Below are positions 36,902-47,137 of a stretch of DNA of 64,000 nt, one piece after another (position 1 is the first letter of the stretch; the number at the start of each line of letters is the position of its first letter). A program made the position numbers and the translations under genes. The stretch is from positions 7,030,001-7,094,000 of the forward strand of contig NZ_CP016808.1 of NCBI RefSeq assembly GCF_002741035.1. The letters run 5' to 3'. This stretch comes from Paenibacillus sp. BIHB 4019 (GTDB lineage: Bacteria; Bacillota; Bacilli; Paenibacillales; Paenibacillaceae). The notes under the pieces are model-generated. The model made no database searches. It was not told where the DNA came from and saw nothing but the letters and a program-made list of their open reading frames with translations.

Positions 36902-38260
36902 ATGAGCACACAGTCCGATCAACTGGATAAAAAGTCTGGCTGGCTCCGCGCGAGTGGAAGTGTCAGCCTTGAAGAAGTGAATTCCTCTATTCATATACCG
37001 AAAAATGCAAGCGGCTTTCGCAAATTTCTCGCCTTCGCTGGCCCCGGCATGCTGGTCGCCGTCGGATATATTGACCCCGGCAACTGGGCAACGTCCATTG
37101 CGGGCGGCGCAAGGTTCGGCTACACGCTGCTAGCCGTTATTCTTATCGCTAACTTAATTGCGATTTTGCTGCAAAACCTGTCGGCAAGGCTCGGTATCGT
37201 GACCGGCCGCGATCTTGCCCAAGCGACCCGCGACTCCGTCGGCATCAAGGGCGCGGTCATTCTGTGGCTGCTCGCCGAGCTTGCCATTATCGCGACCGAT
37301 CTGGCCGAGGTTATCGGCTCCGCTATCGCGCTGAATTTGCTCTTTGGCCTGCCCTTAATCGGCGGCATTCTCATTACGACGCTAGATGTATTTTTGCTGC
37401 TGCTTTTGCAGAAGAAAGGCTTTAGGCTTATTGAATCGCTCATCATTGTACTGATGGCTACGATATTCGGGGTGTTTGTGTTCGAGGTCATTATTTCGCG
37501 GCCGGATATTTCAGCGGTGCTTTCCGGGTATGTGCCGAAGTTTGAAATCGTGAGCAGCCCAGCTATGCTTTTCGTATCCCTGGGCATCCTTGGCGCAACC
37601 GTTATGCCGCATAATCTGTATTTGCATTCCTCCATCATTCAGACGAGAAAATATGAACGCACGGAAACGGGGCGCCGGGAGGCGATTAAATATTCCCAAT
37701 GGGATTCCGGCGTTTCGCTTACGATTGCTTTTCTGATTAATTCCAGCATTTTGATTTTAGGGGCGGCAGCCTTTTATGGAACTGGCCTCAATGTAACAGA
37801 AATCGAAGGCGCCTACCAGCTGCTTAGCCCAACGCTTGGCGTCAGCATTGCCAGCACCTTGTTTGCCGTTGCCTTGCTCGCTTCAGGCCAAAGCTCAACG
37901 ATTACGGGAACTTTAACGGGGCAAATCGTGATGGAGGGTTTTATTAAATTTACGATCCCTTCTTGGCTGCGCCGTATTGTGACACGTTTGCTAGCTGTCA
38001 TTCCAGCTCTCATCGTCACTTGGCTGTTCGGCACGCGCGGAACGGGAGAGCTGCTGCTGTGGAGCCAGGTCGTTCTCAGCTTGCAGCTTCCCTTCGCCAT
38101 TATTCCGCTCGTGCTGTTCACAAGCAGCCGAACCAAAATGGGCGTGTTCGCCAACAAGCCATGGGTCAAAGTGCTGGCCTGGCTATGCGTCGGCGTTATT
38201 ACAGCGCTAAACCTGTTCCTTGTGCTTTATTTATTCGCCACTGGGCATGAGCTAGGGTAA
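36902..38260 (+). CDS. mntH: Nramp-family Mn2+/divalent metal transporter
   Basis: The 452-residue protein starts at the ATG at 36902 (AAGAAGGG upstream) and has about eleven membrane helices. Helix 1 has the metal-binding DPGNWATS motif. Helix 6 has ATVMPHNLYLHSS, which supplies Met and His around the metal site. The order of helices and SGQSSTITGTLTGQIVMEGF match bacterial MntH. It imports Mn2+ (and possibly Fe2+) with protons. It is alone in its transcription unit. Confidence 0.94.
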   Translation: MSTQSDQLDKKSGWLRASGSVSLEEVNSSIHIPKNASGFRKFLAFAGPGMLVAVGYIDPGNWATSIAGGARFGYTLLAVILIANLIAILLQNLSARLGIVTGRDLAQATRDSVGIKGAVILWLLAELAIIATDLAEVIGSAIALNLLFGLPLIGGILITTLDVFLLLLLQKKGFRLIESLIIVLMATIFGVFVFEVIISRPDISAVLSGYVPKFEIVSSPAMLFVSLGILGATVMPHNLYLHSSIIQTRKYERTETGRREAIKYSQWDSGVSLTIAFLINSSILILGAAAFYGTGLNVTEIEGAYQLLSPTLGVSIASTLFAVALLASGQSSTITGTLTGQIVMEGFIKFTIPSWLRRIVTRLLAVIPALIVTWLFGTRGTGELLLWSQVVLSLQLPFAIIPLVLFTSSRTKMGVFANKPWVKVLAWLCVGVITALNLFLVLYLFATGHELG

Positions 38261-38287
38261 TAAGCGGCTCAACCCAGCGGCCTTCCT

Positions 38288-38827
38288 TTATTCTGGCTCC
38301 ACGCGATTAGCCGATATCCAGTCAAGAGCTTCCTTTGCCGCGGAAGCCTCTACCGGGGTATCCGGCTTTTTTTGTGCTTGCTCCAGTCTTTCAAGAATAG
38401 AGTCATCCACTAAAGCCGGACTAATAATCGACAACGCCCATGCTGCCCAGAAGCTCGGCTGCTCCTGATTCTGTTCCTGATGCTGCTCCTGATTTTGCTT
38501 AGCTGCCCAAATCTGCTGGAGCGGTTTAACGCTTTCACTGCCTATTCTAACCAAGGTCAATGCGGCGGCCATACGCAGCTTCTCATTGTCTTCATCAAGC
38601 AGCGCCGCAACCTGTTCAGCCGCAGCTCCAGACAGCGGGCCCAGCTCGCCGAGCACAATAACCAGCATCGTACGCACAGGATCTTTTGCAGCCCTCAGCT
38701 GCACAAGCAACTCGGGTACGATTTTTCCGCCTTCGTTTTTCAGCGCATGGATCGCTGCAAGCGCATCTAGCGGATTTTCGCTTGCAAGCTTCGCTATTTG
38801 GGCCTGCACCTCATTTAATTCGGCCAC
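38288..38827 (-). CDS. HEAT-repeat protein
   Basis: The 179-residue protein starts at GTG 38827, with GGAGGTG at good spacing. It is almost wholly helical, with three to four HEAT-like units (NPLDALAAIHALKNEGGKIVPELLVQL, DPVRTMLVIVLGELGPLSGAAAEQVAAL, NEKLRMAAALTLVRIG). A Gln/Glu/Asn tract near residues 120-132 interrupts the last units and is encoded by short repeats. No enzyme motif is present. Such proteins usually bind proteins. The partner is unknown. Confidence 0.8.
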   Translation of the reverse strand: MAELNEVQAQIAKLASENPLDALAAIHALKNEGGKIVPELLVQLRAAKDPVRTMLVIVLGELGPLSGAAAEQVAALLDEDNEKLRMAAALTLVRIGSESVKPLQQIWAAKQNQEQHQEQNQEQPSFWAAWALSIISPALVDDSILERLEQAQKKPDTPVEASAAKEALDWISANRVEPE

Positions 38828-38860
38828 TTTAACACCTCCTCGCCCTTCCAATGTCATTAA

Positions 38861-38893
38861 AAAAGAGAACAGCCAAATGACTGTTCCCTTCTA
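38861..38893 (-). terminator. Terminator after the zinc-ribbon gene
   Basis: GAACAG/CTGTTC stem with an 8-base loop is followed by a six-T run on the minus strand. Confidence 0.65.
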
Positions 38894-38924
38894 ATTGTAT
38901 GTCAGTATGCAACCATGCATAACA

Positions 38925-39122
38925 CTAGGTCGCATGGATTTGTGGCATTTCATCTTCAAAAAACAGATCATCAAGTGAACTAAGCGTCCCGTCTTCCTCC
39001 ACTTGGTACACGGACATCTTCTCTCCGTTGACGGTCAGTTCAATGAAGCAGCCCCAGCAATAAAATTGATGGGAACCTATTTTTCCTATATCTTTCGAAT
39101 TGCAGTTGGGACATCTCATCAT
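38925..39122 (-). CDS. Small zinc-ribbon protein
   Basis: The 65-residue protein has two C-x2-C knuckles (CPNCNSKDIG at residues 4-7 and CWGC near 22-25), which should bind one zinc as in zinc ribbons. The C-terminal 30 residues are acidic. GGGAGAAA precedes the ATG; the second codon is also ATG. It lies three bases from the PRC-barrel gene upstream, so the two are cotranscribed. No partner or function is known. Confidence 0.8.
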   Translation of the reverse strand: MMRCPNCNSKDIGKIGSHQFYCWGCFIELTVNGEKMSVYQVEEDGTLSSLDDLFFEDEMPQIHAT

Positions 39123-39125
39123 CTT

Positions 39126-39671
39126 TCATTTCTCCCTATTCTCCGAATTGGAAGCTGCGACAGGCTCCAATTCTGCTTCACTGACAGCAGGAACGATAAT
39201 CGCGTCTTCCCCGAGCAGCACGGCATCTGAATCCTCGGGAGCTCTGAGCCACTTGCGCCCTTCCATCAGATCCGATATAAAACCGTCCGTAAGCTCAAAG
39301 CCTACTATTGGTGTACCCATAAATGGATGAAAATAAACGTCCGATACTTGTCCAAGCATCACGCCGTGTATAGTCACCATAGGCATACCCTTGAGCTGTA
39401 CTTTACTGGTGCAAAACGTTCTGCCCAGCTGCTCAAGCTTTGTTTTCTGCACAGCTGCTTCGTCGGAAATAATAATCGCGTCTACACCGCATGTCAGCAC
39501 CGCATTCCAGCTCACCGTCTTGACGACATTAGCGAACCAGCCGCTGCTTTCGAGCACGAGACCTGTAACGTTCCAGTGGGAGTCAAAAATCGCATCCTTG
39601 ATCGTGCCTTCGCGCTTGCCGGAATGAATGACCAGCACGGGCAGACCGATCAATTGCTGTAGTTTAATCAC
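39126..39671 (-). CDS. PRC-barrel domain protein (YrrD-like)
   Basis: The 181-residue protein starts at GTG 39671 (GGAGG eleven bases upstream). It has two PRC-barrel units: LIGLPVLVIHSGKREGTIKDAIFDSHWNVTGLVLESSGWF, and LKGMPMVTIHGVMLGQVSDVYFHPFMGTPIVGFELTDGF, the latter followed by a WLRAPED segment. B. subtilis YrrD has the same arrangement and lies near trmU. The fold occurs in RNA-processing and photosynthesis proteins. The role here is unknown. Confidence 0.85.
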   Translation of the reverse strand: MIKLQQLIGLPVLVIHSGKREGTIKDAIFDSHWNVTGLVLESSGWFANVVKTVSWNAVLTCGVDAIIISDEAAVQKTKLEQLGRTFCTSKVQLKGMPMVTIHGVMLGQVSDVYFHPFMGTPIVGFELTDGFISDLMEGRKWLRAPEDSDAVLLGEDAIIVPAVSEAELEPVAASNSENREK

Positions 39672-39686
39672 GGCCGGGGAAGCCTC

Positions 39687-40832
39687 CTAGGCGTTATTAC
39701 GGATGCGCTGCACAATCGTTGCAACTTTTTGCGCTGCGGCACCCAGTTCCTCCTTAGTATTCCCCAATCCGAAGCTGAATCTTACGGCGGAAGCCAGCCT
39801 TTCCTCCGGCAGCTTCATCGCCCGCAAAACGTGGGAACGCTCCAGCGCCCCTGATGTGCAGGCTGATCCGCTTGCCGCTGCAATGCCTGCCATATCGAGA
39901 TTCATCAGCATCGTCTCGGTATCGACACCGATAAAGCTGATATTGACGATATGCGGAAGTGTCTGCTCCGCCGCGCCATTGATGACGATATTTATATCCA
40001 CATTTTTCCTAAGCAGCTCTACCCATTCCATACGAAGCTCGCTTAAAAAATGTTGCTTGTTTTGCGCTTCGTTCACACAAATTTCAACCGCTTTGGCGAA
40101 ACCGGCAATGCCGGCGACATTTTCAGTACCCGCACGGCGCTTGCGCTCTTGTGATCCGCCCTGCGTGGTCGCCTCAAAGGGGGTGCCGGCAGCGATATAT
40201 AACGCGCCAACCCCTTGCGGGCCATTGATTTTGTGGGCGGAAAAGCTCATCAAATCGACCGGCAGCTCATTCAGCTCATAATGGGCCGTACCCAAAGCTT
40301 GCACAGCATCGACATGAAAAATAACGCCTCGCTCATGTGCCAGGCGCCCGATGTCTTCAATCGGCTGCAAACTTCCTACCTCATTATTGCCGTGCATAAT
40401 GCTTATAAGCGCCGTATTCGGCTTTATAGCCTCAGCCACATCAGCAAGCGATACTTGTCCATGCTCGTCAACGGGCAGCAGCGTCAGCTCGAAGCCTTCG
40501 CGCTCAAGCGCTTCGCAGGGATGCAGCACCGCATGATGCTCAGCTTCTGATGTAATGATGTGGTTTTTGCCTTGCAGCGCCAGCGCGCGGACAACACCCT
40601 TAATCGCCATATTGTTGCTCTCCGTGCCGCCGGACGTAAATACTAGCTCAGCAGGCTTGCAGCCAATTGCGGCAGCGATCTGGTCGCGAGAGCGGTTAAT
40701 ATGCTGCCGTGCCGCGCGTCCGAAGGCATGCATGCTCGATGCATTGCCTCCCGGACCCTGCATCACTTCCAGCATCGCGCGCGCGACATCTGGATGCATT
40801 GGCGTCGTTGCGGCATGATCGAAATAGTGCAT
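39687..40832 (-). CDS. Cysteine desulfurase (NifS/IscS family, YrvO-like)
   Basis: The 381-residue PLP enzyme removes sulfur from cysteine. The PLP lysine is Lys201 in SFSAHKINGPQGVG. The persulfide Cys325 lies in ASGSACTSGAL on a loop of class I length. HVDAVQALG holds the cofactor Asp. In B. subtilis YrvO delivers sulfur to TrmU for tRNA 2-thiouridine, and mnmA lies nearby here on the other strand. It follows cymR by 21 bases and they should share a transcript. Confidence 0.94.
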   Translation of the reverse strand: MHYFDHAATTPMHPDVARAMLEVMQGPGGNASSMHAFGRAARQHINRSRDQIAAAIGCKPAELVFTSGGTESNNMAIKGVVRALALQGKNHIITSEAEHHAVLHPCEALEREGFELTLLPVDEHGQVSLADVAEAIKPNTALISIMHGNNEVGSLQPIEDIGRLAHERGVIFHVDAVQALGTAHYELNELPVDLMSFSAHKINGPQGVGALYIAAGTPFEATTQGGSQERKRRAGTENVAGIAGFAKAVEICVNEAQNKQHFLSELRMEWVELLRKNVDINIVINGAAEQTLPHIVNISFIGVDTETMLMNLDMAGIAAASGSACTSGALERSHVLRAMKLPEERLASAVRFSFGLGNTKEELGAAAQKVATIVQRIRNNA

Positions 40833-40853
40833 AGCTTGTCTATCTCCTTCTAT

Positions 40854-41273
40854 TTAAATGTAGAACATGTAGCTGTCTGCTTTGCCTGGATCTTGGAAGC
40901 TGACCATGTCCTTAAGCGTAGTCGAGTCTAGTACGGAGGCGATGCTGTCGCGAATACGCAGCCACAGATCACGCTTCGCCGGGTCATCCTCTTCGGTAAA
41001 ATCGACTGGGGAAATCGGGCCCTCCAGCACGCGAATGACATCTCCAGCTGTAATATGCTCAGGCTCCTTGGACAAAATGTAGCCGCCATAGGCACCGCGA
41101 ATGCTTTTCACAAGTCCGGCGTTGCGAAGCGGGGCAACGAGCTGCTCCAAATAATGCTCGGACAAGCTATTGCGTTCAGCTATGCTTTTCAAAGAGATTG
41201 GTCCTTCGCCAAATTTTCCTGCAAGCTCCATCATTATCGTTAGGCCATAGCGGCCTTTCGTTGATATTTTCAT
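40854..41273 (-). CDS. cymR: Rrf2-family regulator, CymR-like
   Basis: CymR represses cysteine uptake and synthesis genes, usually in a complex with O-acetylserine (thiol)lyase CysK. The 139-residue protein begins MKISTKGRYGLTIMMELA (GAGGTG upstream) with an Rrf2 winged helix and SIRGAYGGYILSKEP wing. It has no cysteine at all, so it cannot bind an IscR-type cluster. The gene lies directly before the desulfurase, as yrzC-yrvO in B. subtilis. Confidence 0.87.
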   Translation of the reverse strand: MKISTKGRYGLTIMMELAGKFGEGPISLKSIAERNSLSEHYLEQLVAPLRNAGLVKSIRGAYGGYILSKEPEHITAGDVIRVLEGPISPVDFTEEDDPAKRDLWLRIRDSIASVLDSTTLKDMVSFQDPGKADSYMFYI

Positions 41274-41353
41274 AAAAGGGCACCTCGTTTTCATTAGTTG
41301 TGTTGCCTTAAGCAGCCATGACTGGATTTAAATCATGGTATTCCCATATAGCT

Positions 41354-41369
41354 TATATGTTAGCATATA
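41354..41369. promoter_or_regulatory. Palindrome between cymR and mnmA
   Basis: TATATG-TTAG-CATATA has perfect 6-bp arms. It lies within the likely cymR promoter, downstream of TTGCAC on the minus strand, and could be an autoregulatory operator. That role is inference. Confidence 0.4.
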
Positions 41370-41418
41370 GTGCAAGGAACATGCGAGAAAAGCTTGTCAT
41401 TCTTCGCAAAAAAGTTTT

Positions 41419-41446
41419 TTGTGCAGCGATAAATGTATGCTACAAT
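41419..41446 (+). promoter_or_regulatory. Promoter of mnmA
   Basis: TTGTGC (41419-41424), 16 bases, TACAAT (41441-41446), about 45 bases before the ATG. Confidence 0.55.
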
Positions 41447-41464
41447 GAGAGATACTCGTTTTAG

Positions 41465-42628
<1,164 letters not shown>

Positions 42629-42683
42629 GTATTATCCGCTTGCATGGCTAAATGCATTTGGCATAACAACATCAGCACAAAGC

Positions 42684-42735
42684 AAGGAACCTTTCCACCG
42701 ATGGACATCGCCCGGAGGAGGAGGTTCCTTTTTTT
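42684..42735 (+). terminator. mnmA terminator
   Basis: AAGGAACCT (42684-42692) pairs with AGGTTCCTT (42722-42730) around a 29-base loop, followed by TTTTT. Confidence 0.75.
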
Positions 42736-42748
42736 ATGTGCAGCGCCC

Positions 42749-44272
42749 TTAGGTTCCAGTTCCAGTTCCTGTTCCTGTTCCCTTCCCTTTTCCATCAATG
42801 TTTCCAGCGCCACCCTTTACCCCCTCATTTTCCTTGTCTGAAGGGGAAGCAGCGAGCCGGCTCACGCGAATACGGGAAATGCGGTAATGATCCGTCTCCT
42901 CGATGACGAGCTCGAAATGGTCGGCTACTTTTACACGGTTGCCTTTGCGGGGGAGGTTTTCCAATTGGGAATACATCCAGCCGCCAATCGTATCAAAGTT
43001 GTCACAGCTAATATTCGTCCCGAGGCAGCTGTTTACCTCCTCAATTTGCATCATTCCGCTAATCGAGTGGCTCCCTTCGCCAAGCGGCTCAATCATTGCC
43101 CGTTCCTCGTCAAACTCATCCTGAATTTCACCGACGATTTCCTCCATAATGTCTTCCAGCGTCACGATACCTGAAGTGCCGCCATATTCATCTATTAAAA
43201 TCGCAATTTGCGATTTGCTCTCCTGCATTTGGCCAAGCAGCTCCCGAATGAATATCGACTCCGGAACCGTCATAATCGGGCGTAAAATCTGACGGATGTC
43301 GGTCAGCGTATGCTGCGCATCCTTCCATAAATCTTTAATATGGACAAAGCCGATAATATCGTCCTTGTCGCTTTCACAGACGGGATACCGCGTGTGCATT
43401 TCGGCAAGCGCCATCTGTTTATTTTCCTCAAGCGATAGCTGGGCATACAAGCAGATGACCTCCCGGCGGGGAATCATAATTTCTCTCGCATGCGTTTCTG
43501 TAAATTTAAAAATATTATCAACAAGCAGCAGCTCCGTATGATGAATGAGTCCGCTACGCTGGCTTTCCTTGAGCAGCAGCCGAATGTCCTGACTGGAGTA
43601 CGCATGAACGGGGCCAGCTCCCATCCGGACATCGCCATCCTTAACTAGCCAACTAGACAATACGTCCAGCAGCCGCGCCATCGGATACACCATTTTATGA
43701 AAATAAAACAAAGGTGCGGCTGCGGCTGCAACGACCTGCTCTGCGCGCAGTCCTCCCAGCGCCTTCGGAACGAGCCCGCCGCAGACGCTGTGCAGCACGG
43801 CAGCCAGCAGCAAAGCGGCTGCTACCGCACCCACTTCCACTACGATTGGAGCGATTGGGACTAGCCCATTCACTCCATCAAGCCATGAACCAAAGAGCAG
43901 GCGGAACGCTGGAATACCCATCCAGCCCATTCCAAGCGATGCGACGGTTAGGCCAAGCTGGCATGCGTTTAAATAAGTACGAGGCTCGCGCAGCATGGCG
44001 GCAGAAACAGCAGCTCTTTTTGATAAACGGCGCCCGGCATGCAGCCTTTGCAGCTGATCGGAGCGCAAACGCAGCAGAGCCGCCTCCGCCGCAGCGAAAA
44101 AACCGTTAGCCAGCAATAACCCTGCAAACAGCACAACCTGAATCGTTTCACCCAATGCGGCTTCGCCTGCCCTGCCCCAGAAAATGCTCCGGTGGCGGTA
44201 GGCGCACCCCCTCGTCCATCTCTCGCCGTTTTCAGTGACGGTAATTATGTGTATTCGTCTTAGGCCGTACAT
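42749..44272 (-). CDS. CNNM/CorC-family membrane protein with CBS domains
   Basis: It has an N-terminal DUF21 membrane domain of about four helices, a CBS pair (HAREIMIPRREVICLYAQLSLEENKQMALAEMHTRYPVCESDKDDIIGFVHIKDL and ILRPIMTVPESIFIRELLGQMQESKSQIAILIDEYGGTSGIVTLEDIMEEIVGEIQDEFD) and a C-terminal CorC_HlyC domain. These fit Mg2+ efflux-type proteins. The start is uncertain: ATG 44272 has no good ribosome site, and TTG 44155, just before the first helix, is an alternative. The last 14 residues are a Gly-Lys/Gly-Thr repeat encoded by hexamer-like DNA repeats. Confidence 0.88.
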   Translation of the reverse strand: MYGLRRIHIITVTENGERWTRGCAYRHRSIFWGRAGEAALGETIQVVLFAGLLLANGFFAAAEAALLRLRSDQLQRLHAGRRLSKRAAVSAAMLREPRTYLNACQLGLTVASLGMGWMGIPAFRLLFGSWLDGVNGLVPIAPIVVEVGAVAAALLLAAVLHSVCGGLVPKALGGLRAEQVVAAAAAPLFYFHKMVYPMARLLDVLSSWLVKDGDVRMGAGPVHAYSSQDIRLLLKESQRSGLIHHTELLLVDNIFKFTETHAREIMIPRREVICLYAQLSLEENKQMALAEMHTRYPVCESDKDDIIGFVHIKDLWKDAQHTLTDIRQILRPIMTVPESIFIRELLGQMQESKSQIAILIDEYGGTSGIVTLEDIMEEIVGEIQDEFDEERAMIEPLGEGSHSISGMMQIEEVNSCLGTNISCDNFDTIGGWMYSQLENLPRKGNRVKVADHFELVIEETDHYRISRIRVSRLAASPSDKENEGVKGGAGNIDGKGKGTGTGTGTGT

Positions 44273-44296
44273 TATTCAGCATGGACCTAGCGTTTT

Positions 44297-44325
44297 TTGC
44301 AAAAGTTCATAAAGTCGCCTATAAT
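44297..44325 (+). promoter_or_regulatory. Promoter upstream of copC-copD
   Basis: TTGCAA (44297-44302), 17 bases, TATAAT (44320-44325). A second TATAAT lies at 44374. A run of eight C (44349-44356) lies between them. Confidence 0.5.
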
Positions 44326-44422
44326 TTGCGGCAAGGGAGGCCGTATGTCCCCCCCCTATATCTGATATAATGCTAACAGCTTGCTACAACATATTAAGCT
44401 TTGGCTTACAAGGAGGAACAAC

Positions 44423-45025
44423 ATGAAACGAATCATTTTAATTATGCTGGCTGTTATTTGGCTAATTCCGGGTGCAGCTTTTGCCCATTCCAAAATCGAG
44501 CAGGCGACACCTGCTGTAGACGAAACGGTAACTGCATCACCTGCTCAAATTTCGCTTTCTTTCAATACCGATATTGAGAAGCTGAGCACATTCAAGCTCC
44601 TAAACGCGGCCGGCGAGCAAGTCGCAACCGATGAAGTCGTTGTAGATGGAAAAACGATGAGCGGAGCGGTACCTGCCGCGCTGGAAAACGGGATATACAC
44701 GGTAAAATGGGCGATTATTGGCGCTGACGGCCATGCGATTGAGGGCGATTACAGCTTCACTGTCAATGCGCCGGAAGCTGCTGCAAGCGAGCAGCCCGCA
44801 TCGGCATCCCCTTCCCCTGAAAGCTCGTCAACGCCTGATGCAGCGGCTAGCGAGTCACCTGCCCTTGAAACGGCAAGTCCTGCGGCAAGCGCTGTGCCGG
44901 CAACAGACACCGCCACCCAAACGGAGGGAAAAGCCAGCAGCTCCACAACGAGCGTAATCATCATTGTCGTCGTCATTCTCCTCATTGCCGTGATCGCTGC
45001 CGCTGCGAGAAGACGTAAAAAATGA
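44423..45025 (+). CDS. CopC-domain copper-binding protein
   Basis: The 200-residue precursor starts at the ATG at 44423 (GGAGGA at good spacing). The signal peptide ends AFA-HSKIEQATPA, leaving the N-terminal His that chelates Cu(II). A second conserved His lies in GADGHAIEGDYSF. A Ser/Pro/Ala/Thr-rich linker of about 60 residues leads to a C-terminal membrane helix and RRRKK, so the domain is displayed outside the cell. The gene overlaps copD by four bases. Confidence 0.93.
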   Translation: MKRIILIMLAVIWLIPGAAFAHSKIEQATPAVDETVTASPAQISLSFNTDIEKLSTFKLLNAAGEQVATDEVVVDGKTMSGAVPAALENGIYTVKWAIIGADGHAIEGDYSFTVNAPEAAASEQPASASPSPESSSTPDAAASESPALETASPAASAVPATDTATQTEGKASSSTTSVIIIVVVILLIAVIAAAARRRKK

Positions 45026-46107
45026 TTTATTTGAGCGAGACGCTTCTATATGTATGCTTTGCGTTGTTAATGGGCGCATTTACTTTGCGTCTCGTGCCGG
45101 AGGGCAAGCGACCGCAGGTTATTGTCCCTGATCGCTTGCTGCTTGCCTGCGCGCTCGCTATTCCTGTGCTTTCGTTTGTCCCGCTTGATCAAACGGCACG
45201 CACGTTCGCAGCAGATTTTGAACTCAGCTATGGGCAAATGATGAAAAGCCTGCTGCTTGATGCCGTAGCAGGCAAAGCCTTAATCTGGACCCTGCTTAGC
45301 TCCCTCGGCCTGTCGGTCCTGCTCGGAATGAAATCCTTCCGGCAGGACCGCCATATGCCGAAGGTTGGGCTGTTTATAACGTTGCTGCTTGCCGTATGGC
45401 TCGGTTATGCCAGCCACGCCTCATCGCTGTATGGGCTGAAAGGAATCGTCATTCACAGCGCCCATTTTATAGCCGTCACGATTTGGCTCGGCATTGTCAT
45501 TACGATAAGCTTGTTTTCGAAGGATGAAAGCCACTGGGAGCCGTTTTTATCCTGGTTTTCAACGCTCGCCTTCGGCTGTTTTTTCGTAACCATTTCAGCG
45601 GGCATTACACTAATGACCTTTACGACGCCCGAATACGTAAACGCCTGGATGCTGCCGTATGGGCAAATGCTGTTAATCAAGCACCTATTGCTGCTGCCGC
45701 TGCTGCTGCTCGCGTATTCGAACGGCTTTGGCTACAAAAACAAGCTTAAGCATAACGCCGCTTTCCGCCCGCTCCCTTGGTTTAAGGCAGAAAGCATCGT
45801 CGCATTGCTGATTTTTATCGCCACAAGCGTGCTAGGGCAACAGGCTCCGCCGCATGAGGTGAAGGAAACGCTGCAAACAACAGCACCTTCTTCTCTGTTC
45901 ACAACGATTTATAAAGGCAGCTTTAGCCCTGATATTACGCTTCATTTTTCACTTGGGCTAGATAGCTGGCTGTTGCTTGCATCAGCTGTTGTGATGATTG
46001 CCGGTTTTTTCCGGATGTACCGCAGCGAACAGCTGCTGCCTGCTTTTGCGATGGGTCTGCTGGCTGCTGCCTTTGGTTACGGCGCACTCATGTTTGCCAT
46101 TGCCTGA
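45022..46107 (+). CDS. CopD-family copper transport membrane protein
   Basis: The 361-residue protein has about eight to nine membrane helices and belongs to the CopD/YcnJ type. Conserved features include GYASHASSLYGLKGIVIHSAHFIAVTIWLGIV, with His residues in helices, and QMLLIKHLLLLPLLLLAYSNGF. It is thought to work with CopC in copper uptake or handling. Its start overlaps the copC stop. No copper regulator gene is adjacent. Confidence 0.9.
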   Translation: MIYLSETLLYVCFALLMGAFTLRLVPEGKRPQVIVPDRLLLACALAIPVLSFVPLDQTARTFAADFELSYGQMMKSLLLDAVAGKALIWTLLSSLGLSVLLGMKSFRQDRHMPKVGLFITLLLAVWLGYASHASSLYGLKGIVIHSAHFIAVTIWLGIVITISLFSKDESHWEPFLSWFSTLAFGCFFVTISAGITLMTFTTPEYVNAWMLPYGQMLLIKHLLLLPLLLLAYSNGFGYKNKLKHNAAFRPLPWFKAESIVALLIFIATSVLGQQAPPHEVKETLQTTAPSSLFTTIYKGSFSPDITLHFSLGLDSWLLLASAVVMIAGFFRMYRSEQLLPAFAMGLLAAAFGYGALMFAIA

Positions 46108-46144
46108 GGAAAGGGATTGGAGAAGCACTTATAAAATTTATAGC

Positions 46145-46196
46145 AAAAAAAGCAAGGACGCTGGCGGCATTAGCCTGGGCTTCCTTGCTTTTTTAT
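46145..46196. terminator. Bidirectional terminator copD / FAH
   Basis: AAAAGCAAGGA and TCCTTGCTTTT arms enclose a 23-base loop, with A- and T-runs on both sides. Confidence 0.8.
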
Positions 46197-46204
46197 TGCG
46201 TTCA

Positions 46205-47110
46205 TTATTGCTCCCGAACCATAAGATTCGTCAAGCTGCCGAGCTTTTCAATTTCGATCGTAACGCGGTCCCCTGCCTTGAGGAAGCTTTGCTTGTCCGC
46301 CGGATAACCGAGCATGACGCCTTCAGGCGTACCCGTCAAGATGACATCGCCCGGCAATAGCGTCATATGGCGCGAAACATAGCTGACGATTTCCTTGCAG
46401 CTGAAAATCATATCGCTCGTGTTCGAATGCTGGCGCACCTCGCCGTTTACGATACATTTCATATCCAGCTCATTTGGATTTCCGATCTCGTCCGCTGTTA
46501 CGAGATAAGGACCGAGCGGCGCAAATTTGTCGCATGTTTTGCCGAGCAGCCACTGGCCTGTCCGCATTTGCAAATCGCGAGCCGACAAGTCATTGGCAGC
46601 GCAGTAGCCGAATACGTAGCTGAGCGCTTCCTCCTCCGTCACATGCTTCGCTTCTTTGCCAATGACAATCGCTAGCTCCGCCTCATAATCCACCTTCTCG
46701 GAGGCAATAGGAAGCGGCACTGCTTCTCCATGCGCAGCGAGCGTATTGTTGAATTTGCTGAACAAAATCGGCACCTCGGGAATGGCCGCATTGGACTCCT
46801 CCGCATGCTTGCGGTAATTGAGGCCGATGCAGAGGATTTTGCCAGGGCTTGTCACAGCAGGGGCAAACGTCAGCTCCGCTTCATCGAGAAATACCGGGCC
46901 AAGCTCCGCTGCGCGGCTTATCGCTTCATCCGCCAGACGGTGAAGGGCTTCAACGGCCTCCGCCCCGCCTTCAATGACCTGATGAATATTTTGAGGTACG
47001 GATGCACTGCCTTTACAAGCTACGCTGGCTGCCGCAACATCGAGAATGCCTTGCTCCGTCTTTACTCCCAAACGCTCTGCACCTTGCTCCGTAAATGTTA
47101 ACAGCTTCAT
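46205..47110 (-). CDS. Fumarylacetoacetate hydrolase family protein
   Basis: The 301-residue protein has the FAH C-terminal fold: ILCIGLNYRKHAEESN, then metal ligands in KVDYEAELAIVIGKEAKHVTEEEALSYVFGYCAANDLSARDLQ, GKTCDKFAPLGPYLV and GDVILTGTPEGV. Members hydrolyse or decarboxylate acylpyruvate-type compounds. The substrate cannot be told. It has no pathway neighbours. Confidence 0.92.
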   Translation of the reverse strand: MKLLTFTEQGAERLGVKTEQGILDVAAASVACKGSASVPQNIHQVIEGGAEAVEALHRLADEAISRAAELGPVFLDEAELTFAPAVTSPGKILCIGLNYRKHAEESNAAIPEVPILFSKFNNTLAAHGEAVPLPIASEKVDYEAELAIVIGKEAKHVTEEEALSYVFGYCAANDLSARDLQMRTGQWLLGKTCDKFAPLGPYLVTADEIGNPNELDMKCIVNGEVRQHSNTSDMIFSCKEIVSYVSRHMTLLPGDVILTGTPEGVMLGYPADKQSFLKAGDRVTIEIEKLGSLTNLMVREQ

Positions 47111-47137
47111 AGGTTTATACAGCTCCTTAGTTTGGCG